This document shows positions 6,880 through 14,009 of a stretch of 64,000 nucleotides of DNA, piece after piece. The DNA comes from a virus. How positions within the stretch are numbered: the first letter of the stretch is position 1; each line of letters starts with the position of its first letter. The notes beneath the pieces were generated by a model that ran no database searches, was not told the DNA's origin, and saw only the letters and a program-made list of their open reading frames with translations. Both the position numbers and the translations under genes were made by a program. Location: IMG/VR virus record IMGVR_UViG_3300050343_000199, positions 1 to 64,000 of that record, one strand, 5' to 3'.

Positions 6880-7158
6880 TTAGCAATTCCACGCTCTCAA
6901 ACTTTTATTAATCCTACTGTCAGGATCTCGTGACGTTTTCTTGCTAGTCAGTTTCTTTTTCATGCCTTTCATTCTTGCACAGAATGATGCACGTCTTTTA
7001 TTTCCTTTCTTTTTTGATGGAGCTTTTAAATCAGAACCAGGATTTTCACGTTCATAAGACTTTCTTCCTTTTTCATTAAGACCACCCTCTTTATTTTGAC
7101 CGGATTTTTTTGTCCATGCAGATTCCGAAAGATCTTTAATCTCTTTATATGATTTCAT
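6880..7158 (-). CDS. DUF6321-type basic small protein
   Basis: A 92-residue, strongly basic protein. The central segment (GGLNEKGRKSYE, SDLKAP, SFCARMKGM) and the C-terminus (INKSLRAWNC) are the hallmarks I associate with DUF6321, a family common in T4-like cyanophages; the assignment is from memory, not a search. High Lys/Arg content suggests nucleic-acid binding. It has a late promoter core about 20 bases upstream, overlapping the end of the oxygenase gene. Two cysteines, one at the very C-terminus, are conserved features of the family as I recall it. Function unknown. Confidence 0.75.
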   Translation of the reverse strand: MKSYKEIKDLSESAWTKKSGQNKEGGLNEKGRKSYERENPGSDLKAPSKKKGNKRRASFCARMKGMKKKLTSKKTSRDPDSRINKSLRAWNC

Positions 7159-7177
7159 GAGATTCCAACAATTATGT

Positions 7178-7888
7178 TTATTTATTTCTACCTTGATAGT
7201 GCCATTTAGGTTTACCCGTTAAACCATTTAAATATATTAAATTAGTTGAAAGTACATAGCGAGGATTATCCGTAGGATTTAATTCCGTTTTATGAGTTAA
7301 CCAACCAGGAAAAAATAAAACATCGTTTGTTTTTACTTCAATAGGTCCCCAGATAAGATCAGTACTATCTTGACCTAGAGGTTCTGAACATTTATATGGT
7401 CTTAGTGGATTTTCAATTAAAAGGTTTCCACTTTTTTCTGGGACTTCTAGATATGCTGCAATAGCAATACATGCATTTTGATGGTGATGTGCTTCAGTCC
7501 ATCCACCCTTTCTATGTACATTAATCCATGATTCTGATACAGACATATGACATGGTGGAGACTTATACCATGTGGTCATTAAAAATGAAGTTACATACTC
7601 AACAAACTCAAAAAATTTTTCAAATTCTTGCCAGTTATGTGGTACATCCCAATCAGTTTCTACTTTGTACCCTGCAACATTATTAAGATGAACTCCAGTA
7701 ATAGCATCACCGTTTTCTGGATCACCCCAACCTTTTGCTGTAGAAATCTTTTTTGATTCTTTTAAATAATTATCTACTTTAGGTTGAAATGATTTAAAAT
7801 TAAAATTAAAATTTGTTTTGTAGATATATGCAGGAAAGGCATCTATGCCTTCCATAAAATCAAACTCATTATGATATTGAAAATCCAT
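7178..7888 (-). CDS. 2-oxoglutarate/Fe(II) dioxygenase family protein
   Basis: A 236-residue non-heme iron oxygenase of the 2OG-FeII_Oxy_5 type that is frequent in cyanophages; it would couple decarboxylation of 2-oxoglutarate to hydroxylation of an unknown substrate. Visible landmarks are a His cluster EAHHHQNA (residues 132-139), FFPGWLTHKTEL with the distal His at 199, and the co-substrate Arg at 210 (NPRYVLSTNL). The motif order and about 60-residue spacing fit the double-stranded beta-helix core. Length is normal for the family. It sits between gp16 and the DUF6321-type gene, with late promoter cores on both sides. Substrate is not predictable from sequence. Confidence 0.85.
   Translation of the reverse strand: MDFQYHNEFDFMEGIDAFPAYIYKTNFNFNFKSFQPKVDNYLKESKKISTAKGWGDPENGDAITGVHLNNVAGYKVETDWDVPHNWQEFEKFFEFVEYVTSFLMTTWYKSPPCHMSVSESWINVHRKGGWTEAHHHQNACIAIAAYLEVPEKSGNLLIENPLRPYKCSEPLGQDSTDLIWGPIEVKTNDVLFFPGWLTHKTELNPTDNPRYVLSTNLIYLNGLTGKPKWHYQGRNK
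7179..7186 (-). promoter_or_regulatory. T4-type late promoter core (AATAAATA)
   Basis: Minus strand AATAAATA at the junction between the oxygenase stop codon (7178-7180) and the DUF6321-type gene, 20 bases before its ATG. Confidence 0.55.
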
Positions 7889-7908
7889 AATTTAATTACT
7901 CATAATAA

Positions 7909-7915
7909 TATTTAT
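7909..7915 (-). promoter_or_regulatory. T4-type late promoter core before the oxygenase
   Basis: ATAAATA on the minus strand in the 27-base gap between gp16 and the oxygenase, 21 bases before the oxygenase ATG at 7888. It allows the island to be transcribed as a late unit. Confidence 0.65.
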
Positions 7916-8329
7916 CTACCTTTTTCCACCACTCATATCCTTAAGCATTTTCTGTAACTCAGCAGTACTACCAACAAACATAGCGTTATTGGTAACTTTA
8001 GATGGTCCTTTTTTATCTTCATCTAAGTCTTTCATTTTTTTATGAAGATCTTGAAGTTTCTCTGTCATGTCTGAGACATGCTTCATTGCCGCTACAGCAA
8101 CTTCATATGCTCTTGGGTGCCCACTTTCCTGAGCAACCTCTAACGCACCTCTGACCGCCTCCTGACCTTGATCTATGAGTGAGTATAGTTCTCCTCTGGT
8201 ATATCGGTAATCTTTTTCCCGATCATCCTCGTCAACCTTAGGTGGTTGTGGTTTACATGGTTTTGATTCCTCAACAGGTTCAGCACTAATGTTGAGGACA
8301 TCTTCCATATTTTCTTCTAGGTTACTCAT
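7916..8329 (-). CDS. 16: Terminase small subunit gp16
   Basis: DNA-recognition subunit of the packaging motor, forming a ring that regulates gp17. The 137-residue protein has an acidic N-terminal tail, then a helical core (RGELYSLIDQGQEAVRGALE; HPRAYEVAVAAMKHVSD) and a charged coiled-coil region (LQDLHKKMKDLDEDKK) as in other T4-like gp16 proteins. The ATG at 8329 overlaps the gp15 stop (ATGA), so the two are translationally coupled. In T4, gp17 follows directly; here the island separates them. Identity is supported by both sequence character and position. Confidence 0.9.
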   Translation of the reverse strand: MSNLEENMEDVLNISAEPVEESKPCKPQPPKVDEDDREKDYRYTRGELYSLIDQGQEAVRGALEVAQESGHPRAYEVAVAAMKHVSDMTEKLQDLHKKMKDLDEDKKGPSKVTNNAMFVGSTAELQKMLKDMSGGKR

Positions 8330-9123
8330 AAGAATTCCATCCCTTCATTAAATCCAAAATCATCGGTAGAGACTACAAACTGATCATCGGCAGCATCAAC
8401 TTGTCCATCTTGATTATAATCAACCTTTGCTTTAGGAGTGTATGACAATTCAACGTGTCTCTTGTTAACATTAAGATCTCCAATAGTCTCAATGACACGT
8501 GCCTTACGAATAACATCTGCCTTGGTGTAGGGACCATAGATGTAAGATTTCGCAGTAAATGATAAAGTATATGTAATAGATCTTCTTGTACTAAAATCTT
8601 CTTCCCAATCATCCTCAAAGTTTACACTGTTGAGAACAAAAGCAACATCTCTAATTTCATCCATGTCAGGAATAAATTTAATACTCACATTTAACGATGG
8701 TTGAAAAAATGGTAAAATTTGTTCTAAAATTTGCAGTCCATCGTCTTGCGACTTAGCGATAATGCCTACTTCAAATCCTATATTATATGGTACAGGAACA
8801 TATTGAGTTCTTACTTCTTCTCCGTTATCTGCAATAGCAGTTTTATATTTTTGAGTGGCTGCTGTTTTTCTTGCACTATCATAATCAATGCTTGACATTT
8901 CAAAGTACATTCTTGGTAGAGTAATAGATACCTTTCTACCATCAGAAGGATTACCTTGTAATGGATACAAGAATTTTTGTTTAGGTCCATAAGCAAGAGG
9001 AACTTTTTCAGTTTCCAGTACCTGACCATCAACAGTTTTTTTCAATTCAATATTATTGAATAATGTTCCAAAAGCGATTACTGTTTTTCTAACCGCTTCG
9101 TTATAAAATTGTGTTCCTAACAT
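8326..9123 (-). CDS. 15: Tail sheath terminator/stabiliser gp15
   Basis: Caps the tail sheath and joins tail to head-neck in T4-like phages. The N-terminus (MLGTQFYNEAVRKTVIAFGT) and the LPRMYFEMSSIDYDSARK segment are characteristic. It is 265 residues long. Near the C-terminus, residues 235-246 read DYNQDGQVDAAD, a complete EF-hand or dockerin-style calcium loop (acidic or amide groups at positions 1, 3, 5, 9 and 12, Gly at 6), which is not part of the T4 gp15 core as I know it. Start ATG at 9123 overlaps the gp14 stop (TAATG). It is followed with an ATGA overlap by gp16. Confidence 0.9.
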   Translation of the reverse strand: MLGTQFYNEAVRKTVIAFGTLFNNIELKKTVDGQVLETEKVPLAYGPKQKFLYPLQGNPSDGRKVSITLPRMYFEMSSIDYDSARKTAATQKYKTAIADNGEEVRTQYVPVPYNIGFEVGIIAKSQDDGLQILEQILPFFQPSLNVSIKFIPDMDEIRDVAFVLNSVNFEDDWEEDFSTRRSITYTLSFTAKSYIYGPYTKADVIRKARVIETIGDLNVNKRHVELSYTPKAKVDYNQDGQVDAADDQFVVSTDDFGFNEGMEFL

Positions 9124-10529
9124 TAGAAGCTACCTGTAAAATTACCAAACTCACCGAATGGGTTTCTTTCACCCCAGTCAATAATATTATCCGCACCATC
9201 TTCAATTGATTGATTCTGATCAAACTCAGTGCTTGTGTTATTAATTGTTGAGAATGTTCCTAGTGTATATATCGCATTAGACTCAACACCTCTGATGAGA
9301 TCTCCATCTAAGAAATTGCCAGTACGATTCATTACCTCTAGGGTATAATCAACTCCATTCCAATCTGCTACCTCAGCAATTGTTGCACTATCTAAGTCAA
9401 ACATCTGTGCTCTTTGACCACTGGTGGTAGTATCTGTGTAAGCATTAATTACGTATTTAAGATTTACTGAGTCGTAATAAAAATGTCCCGGTACAGTTGT
9501 TGTATCCGTACCATTAAATGTGTAAACGTAAGAGATTCTACTATCTTCAAATTTCCAGTAGTAGTATTTTTTCTGAGTAGTAATTGCATAGTTTGGATCA
9601 AATCCACCAAGAGCAGTTACTTCAATTACACTGTTAGATGAAGTCCAAGTTCTACTACCACTTTGTTGTACCATTCCTCCAATGACAACATGTTCATCTT
9701 TAATAAATTGAACCGTTTGAGGTGGAGCATCAATAGATATGGTAGGTGGGTTTGCAGGATCATATCCCGTTCCTCCACCAACGATTGATAGTGACACTAC
9801 ACCACCATCTTCAATAGTAGATTCAACAATACCACCTGTCCCCCCTCCACCTGTAATACTTACAGAGGGTGCTGTGTTATAACCAGTTCCTGCAAGAGTT
9901 ACAGTTGCTCCAGATATACTGCCGCTAGAATCAACGGTAACTGTTCCAGTTGCTTGCTGTCTGGTAGTAAGACCAAGATTAAGGGTTGTGATGTTACTGA
10001 AATCTCTTTCAATATCGTCAATTTCGTCAATCCCGGTGTCAAACTTGTCTGCTCCTTGCTCGTAGAGTTCAGCAGTAAGAACATAAAAATACTGTTTGCC
10101 CAATTGGAAGAATGGTTGTTCTCTTTCAACATACTTGATTTCGTAAGTATCTTCTGTCAATGGAAAATATATTAAATCTCCTTCGTTCGGTCTACCATCT
10201 ACTGCTAAATTCATTGCAGGATTTGCAGATTGTTCCCACCTTCTTCTAGAAACAACAAATGTAATTTCGTCAGTAATTCTTAAACCAAACTTACTAACAA
10301 ATTCATTGCCTGCTCCAAATCCCTCAACATTAACTAGCATCATTTCAATCATATAACTTTGATTGAATTCTGATTGAATAACTTCTCCTAAAGTTTTATC
10401 TTTAATTTGAACCCTAGGAACGTAATAAACATCAGCACCGAACAATTTAATTTGCTCGTCTACTAAATCTTGTACAAGATTCTGTTCGGTTTTATTACCA
10501 CCGTATTGTGGGAAGTATACCTTTTTCAT
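9123..10529 (-). CDS. 14: Neck protein gp14
   Basis: Head-completion (neck) protein that, with gp13, seals the filled head and provides the tail attachment site. The N-terminus MKKVYFPQYGGNKTEQNLVQ and the segment SRRRWEQSANPAMNL are typical of cyanophage gp14. At 468 residues it is much larger than T4 gp14 (about 256). The extra length includes a glycine-rich repeat (about residues 195-275, ATVTLAGTGYNTAPSVSITG and LSIVGGGTGY) that occurs in other virion proteins of this window. Its ATG overlaps the gp13 stop in an ATGA. The insertion is likely an exposed decoration on the neck (inference). Confidence 0.92.
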   Translation of the reverse strand: MKKVYFPQYGGNKTEQNLVQDLVDEQIKLFGADVYYVPRVQIKDKTLGEVIQSEFNQSYMIEMMLVNVEGFGAGNEFVSKFGLRITDEITFVVSRRRWEQSANPAMNLAVDGRPNEGDLIYFPLTEDTYEIKYVEREQPFFQLGKQYFYVLTAELYEQGADKFDTGIDEIDDIERDFSNITTLNLGLTTRQQATGTVTVDSSGSISGATVTLAGTGYNTAPSVSITGGGGTGGIVESTIEDGGVVSLSIVGGGTGYDPANPPTISIDAPPQTVQFIKDEHVVIGGMVQQSGSRTWTSSNSVIEVTALGGFDPNYAITTQKKYYYWKFEDSRISYVYTFNGTDTTTVPGHFYYDSVNLKYVINAYTDTTTSGQRAQMFDLDSATIAEVADWNGVDYTLEVMNRTGNFLDGDLIRGVESNAIYTLGTFSTINNTSTEFDQNQSIEDGADNIIDWGERNPFGEFGNFTGSF

Positions 10530-11362
10530 CCGATCATATCCATTGGTGGAAGTTCATATGTACTGCTGGATTTTTCCATTAAAGCAGCAATTTCTTTTTC
10601 TGCATCATCATATAATTGCCTACCATTCATACTGACACCACCTGGAAGTTGAATACCATTAAATTTAATAAGGTTCTGACCCCACTGTCTTTTAATTAAT
10701 GCGGTAGAATATTTTTTAATAAACGGATCGTTATACACTTGAGTAAACGTTTCTGGATCAAGTGCTCTAAAACAATCAATAAGTACCCACTCGTCTTTCA
10801 TAACTCTTTTTGGATCAATATCAATATACAAACGATCTTGTCTGCAATTAAATCTATATGAAATCAATGAACCAGTATTGATAATCATATCAATATTTTC
10901 AAAGTGTTGCTTTATCATGTAGTAGTTGACCATATCAAAACCACCAAAAGCAAGACCTGTACCTGATGCATTTGAAAACAAATCCATCAAATAATACTGG
11001 TTGCTCATACCAAACATATTATTTCTTACGAAGTTTGAACTGATACCATATACTTTACTGATACCAAATATATGATCAGGAACTTCTAAGTAATTTTTTC
11101 GGTTCTCCCAAGTTGCTGCATCTGGAGCAGCAGTAGAAACTGTTTCATCTTCTGATGTAAACCTTGTTATATCATCGTCAGTAAACTGATGTTTGAGGTA
11201 CATTCTTTCAACACCATCATAGTGACGCTCACGATAATATTGCAATGCATCATCAATAGCATCGTCAACTTGATCGTCATCTATATTGATCTCTAGAACT
11301 GGGAACCCTAATTGTCTTAAACAATAGTCCCTTAGCTCGGACCTGCTAGAAGGTTGAGCCAT
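10526..11362 (-). CDS. 13: Neck protein gp13
   Basis: Head-completion protein that binds the portal beneath the packaged head. The 278-residue sequence starts MAQPSSRSELRDYCLRQLGF, continues INIDDDQVDDAIDDALQYY, and has a conserved DPKRVMKDEW segment, all typical of T4-like gp13. It leads a four-gene block (gp13-14-15-16) in which each start overlaps the preceding stop. The ATG follows immediately after the T-tract of a hairpin terminator, and the late promoter core lies 28-35 bases upstream, so its leader is very short. Confidence 0.94.
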   Translation of the reverse strand: MAQPSSRSELRDYCLRQLGFPVLEINIDDDQVDDAIDDALQYYRERHYDGVERMYLKHQFTDDDITRFTSEDETVSTAAPDAATWENRKNYLEVPDHIFGISKVYGISSNFVRNNMFGMSNQYYLMDLFSNASGTGLAFGGFDMVNYYMIKQHFENIDMIINTGSLISYRFNCRQDRLYIDIDPKRVMKDEWVLIDCFRALDPETFTQVYNDPFIKKYSTALIKRQWGQNLIKFNGIQLPGGVSMNGRQLYDDAEKEIAALMEKSSSTYELPPMDMIG

Positions 11363-11394
11363 AAAAAAATACCCCTAGTTTCCTAAGGGTATTT
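11363..11394 (-). terminator. Rho-independent terminator before gp13
   Basis: On the minus strand an 8-bp stem AAATACCC/GGGTATTT, extended by three inner pairs past one mismatch, is followed by seven T. It ends transcripts from the fibre genes upstream. Its 5' arm overlaps the gp13 late promoter (11390-11397) and its T-tract touches the gp13 ATG. Confidence 0.85.
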
Positions 11395-11397
11395 ATA
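11390..11397 (-). promoter_or_regulatory. T4-type late promoter core before gp13
   Basis: A perfect TATAAATA on the minus strand. With the usual spacing, transcription would start inside the terminator hairpin, leaving a transcript with only the 3' part of the stem, so new transcripts would escape termination. Confidence 0.8.
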
Positions 11398-11411
11398 ATT
11401 CCTAATGATGA

Positions 11412-11945
11412 TCAGAAATCAATCGTATTTGCTGCGAGAAATGCTGGAACCCAATTAGGATCAAATGCTGTAACATCTTCTTCCGTGGTAAGATTATTCA
11501 ACAAAACTTCGTGGGCATTGTTGGCATCACGTGCTGCTTTTCTATATGCAGCAACTTTTGTTTGTCTAGTAGTTACACCTTCACCTTCAAGAGAATCTAA
11601 TTCTTTTGCTCTTTCACCACGCCATGCAACGGGTTCAATAGCATCCGAAATTAAAGATTTAATTCTAGCAGTTTTAACAGTTTTTAATTGATTAATCCGA
11701 GATGTTTCTGCTTCTAATAATAATAATGCTTGCTGTTCTTCTTTCGTTTTACCAGCAAAACGATTAACAACAGTATCTTTAACATCATTTAATGTTAAAG
11801 ATGAAATCTCCTCATTATCAGGATCAAAATTATATTCAACAATATAATCACCAGAGTCTAATGACTCCCCCTCAAAAGGGTTAGTATCCCACATATTTGT
11901 AGGAATTATATTTCCACTCTCTGTACTGAAAAAAATATATGCCAT
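11412..11945 (-). CDS. Fibre-associated protein, copy B2 of a duplicated module
   Basis: A 177-residue helical protein that pairs with the fibre gene just upstream. It shares architecture with the 168-residue gene at 13501-14007: MAYI/MAFI start, an IVEYNFD or IVEYDWQ strand, NRFAGKT or NRFPGKT followed by EEQQALL or AEQVALI, a long charged helix, and an LTTEEDVTAF or LTTIEELRAF ending. The similarity is diffuse, so the duplication is not recent. A fibre-assembly chaperone or attached subunit is possible, by analogy with gene pairs of fibre plus small protein, but no known chaperone family is recognised. The terminator follows its stop. Confidence 0.75.
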   Translation of the reverse strand: MAYIFFSTESGNIIPTNMWDTNPFEGESLDSGDYIVEYNFDPDNEEISSLTLNDVKDTVVNRFAGKTKEEQQALLLLEAETSRINQLKTVKTARIKSLISDAIEPVAWRGERAKELDSLEGEGVTTRQTKVAAYRKAARDANNAHEVLLNNLTTEEDVTAFDPNWVPAFLAANTIDF

Positions 11946-11968
11946 GTGACTACTTTAATTTCCTATTA

Positions 11969-11980
11969 TATTTATTTATT
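11969..11980 (-). promoter_or_regulatory. Tandem late promoter cores before gene B2
   Basis: AATAAATAAATA on the minus strand, giving two overlapping registers of the late core; one includes part of the stop codon of the fibre gene (11979-11981). It lies 24-35 bases before the ATG at 11945. Confidence 0.6.
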
Positions 11981-13460
11981 ACGCTAGATTACTCTCTAAT
12001 TGAGAACTAAACATAGAAGTGTTGTACATTGAAGGAACAATGAAAGGATATCCTGTACTATTTCCTGCAGTATCAAGCATGTAAGCTTTGTAATTATTAT
12101 CAAATTCTGAGTACTCAGCTCCATCACTTCTTTTTGTGAATTCAAAATCTAAATCATGCACTCTAAAATAAGTACCTGGATCATCTTTATTGGTGGATTT
12201 TGAAACGATTATTTTATTTTTACCCAAAGGAGCAAGAGATCTTCCGTGAGTACTATCTTGGTTTCGGAAATACATCCACTTACCATCTTTAACTCTTACG
12301 CATGCCCAATAGATGCCAGATCCATAATAATACGAAGGACAATATGCCCACCAATAATCACCACTACTACTTACTTGCCATCTAGAACCAAATCGCCTCC
12401 CTTGCTCATATCCATAAGTTGTAGTCCAACCTTGATTCCATACCATACCAGCATATGTTCCATCTGCATTCCATTTTTCCAACTGGACACCATGACTAGG
12501 TGTCATTGTAAATGCAAATACTACTCCATTATCGCAAATACAAGTTTGGGATCTGTTATAAGCTTCAGAAGCACCGGAGTACGAAACGGCGCGATCAGTA
12601 CTTCTATCGTATGCAGTATAATTTGCGGAATTATTAAAGAACTGATAAATTTTTGAATCACTATCAGATTTAGCATTACTTCCTTTAGGAGTTCCTTCAA
12701 AATGATTATTTGCAAGAGCATATGCTCTCCAATCCATTTGCACATCAGTATAAACGATAGGTTGACGCCTACCGTCACCATCAGTTTGCATCAAACAAAC
12801 TTTTTTAGATCTAGTATTAATACATGAACCACCGTACATCCTATCGCTAGTAGTATCACTAGTGGAGACTCCCGCAGCAGTTTGGACTGGGATTTGGATC
12901 ATATTTGCCCCCTCCCTAGTCCAATTATGATAATACTTAGCAGCATTTCTCCCACTAAACATCATTCTATGATTTCCACCACTTCCTTCTTTATTACAAA
13001 ACCAAGCCCAATCTTGGTCTATATCACCTACAATAGAGTTAACATCTCTAAATGCATATGGAATAGAGCTCTCAACAGCTGGCCAACCACGAAGATATCC
13101 TGCAGTTTTAGTAAATTCAGTTACACTGACGTGTCCTTGATGTCCTAAGTAACCATTATTGCAAGTGTTGGAACCATAGTTTGATGAACTACCTGCATGA
13201 CTTCCAGTCTCCTGGTAGGCACTACTAGCATAAGCATTAAAAAATTCTGGAGCGTAAGAAGTATATGTTCTAAATTGATTGTAATAATCGTTACCGTCGC
13301 CAACATACTTAGCAATCGGTTCTATATTGTGGTCAAATAATATCCAACCACAACCATTAACACTATGCTGACATGCATAAGTAGCAAAACATGGTTGCGA
13401 ATATGGATCTTGAACTTTTGATTTAACCGTTGCTGGTTTAGTACTAATACTTCTTGCCAT
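11979..13460 (-). CDS. Putative tail fibre/adhesin, copy A2 of a duplicated module
   Basis: A protein of 493 residues rich in Tyr, Trp, Ser and Gly. I place the start at ATG 13460 (MARSISTKPATVKSK) because the paralogue at 14010-15545 begins MARRLTITD and aligns from there; the longer frame would need a TTG at 13490. Shared blocks with the paralogue include DPYSQPCFATYA near the N-terminus, FRTYTSYAPEFF, YGYEQGRRFGSRWQVSS and WAYCPSYYYGSGIYW. The repeated short strand-turn units suggest a beta-propeller or similar beta-rich tip. Carbohydrate or receptor binding is inferred from composition and from its place next to fibre genes; no named domain is recognised. Confidence 0.75.
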   Translation of the reverse strand: MARSISTKPATVKSKVQDPYSQPCFATYACQHSVNGCGWILFDHNIEPIAKYVGDGNDYYNQFRTYTSYAPEFFNAYASSAYQETGSHAGSSSNYGSNTCNNGYLGHQGHVSVTEFTKTAGYLRGWPAVESSIPYAFRDVNSIVGDIDQDWAWFCNKEGSGGNHRMMFSGRNAAKYYHNWTREGANMIQIPVQTAAGVSTSDTTSDRMYGGSCINTRSKKVCLMQTDGDGRRQPIVYTDVQMDWRAYALANNHFEGTPKGSNAKSDSDSKIYQFFNNSANYTAYDRSTDRAVSYSGASEAYNRSQTCICDNGVVFAFTMTPSHGVQLEKWNADGTYAGMVWNQGWTTTYGYEQGRRFGSRWQVSSSGDYWWAYCPSYYYGSGIYWACVRVKDGKWMYFRNQDSTHGRSLAPLGKNKIIVSKSTNKDDPGTYFRVHDLDFEFTKRSDGAEYSEFDNNYKAYMLDTAGNSTGYPFIVPSMYNTSMFSSQLESNLA

Positions 13461-13500
13461 TGGGAATATTGCAATATTTTGGGATATCAATCACCTATAT

Positions 13501-14007
13501 TTAGGCGAAATGTTCTTTGGTCTTAAATGCACGTAACTCTTCAATAGTTGTTAATGCATTTAAGTTTGCTTCTGCTTGATTTGATTTAGTTCTTACTGAA
13601 TTTCTTTCTGTAAAGTATTTGGTTAGTTCATTGTTATTACCATTAACTAAATCAGTATCGCGAGCTCTGGTTTCTTTCCATTCCATTCTCCTTAACAACT
13701 CTTTAGCATATAATTTAATATCTTCAGTTTTAAATTCAATTTCTATATCAATTCGTTTTTGATCATCTTCTTCTTCAATTAAAGCAACTTGTTCTGCAAT
13801 AGTTTTACCAGGAAATCTATTTGACATAGTTACATTATCATCCGCCACTGTCATTGATGGTAGATAATCAGTTTCTTGCCAATCATATTCTACAATTAAA
13901 AGATATCCTTCAGGAGCTCCTCCACGTCCCCACTCTTCCGCTTCAAGTCTAGTATTGTATACACCAAAAGCTGATTTTTGATAGTTGTCGTATCCGATAA
14001 AAGCCAT
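13501..14007 (-). CDS. Fibre-associated protein, copy B1 of a duplicated module
   Basis: A 168-residue, highly charged helical protein that starts three bases after the stop of the 511-residue fibre gene. It parallels the 177-residue protein at 11412-11945 in layout: an N-terminal strand region (LLIVEYDWQETDYLPS), an NRFPGKTIAEQVALI segment, and a long Glu/Lys/Arg-rich helical region. A weak late-promoter-like CTAAATAT overlaps its stop. Possible fibre chaperone or helical fibre subunit; not identified. Confidence 0.75.
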   Translation of the reverse strand: MAFIGYDNYQKSAFGVYNTRLEAEEWGRGGAPEGYLLIVEYDWQETDYLPSMTVADDNVTMSNRFPGKTIAEQVALIEEEDDQKRIDIEIEFKTEDIKLYAKELLRRMEWKETRARDTDLVNGNNNELTKYFTERNSVRTKSNQAEANLNALTTIEELRAFKTKEHFA

Positions 14008-14009
14008 TT

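Noticed and set aside
13461-13490. TTG start at 13490 for the A2 fibre gene
   Set aside because: Alignment with the A1 paralogue starts at ATG 13460.
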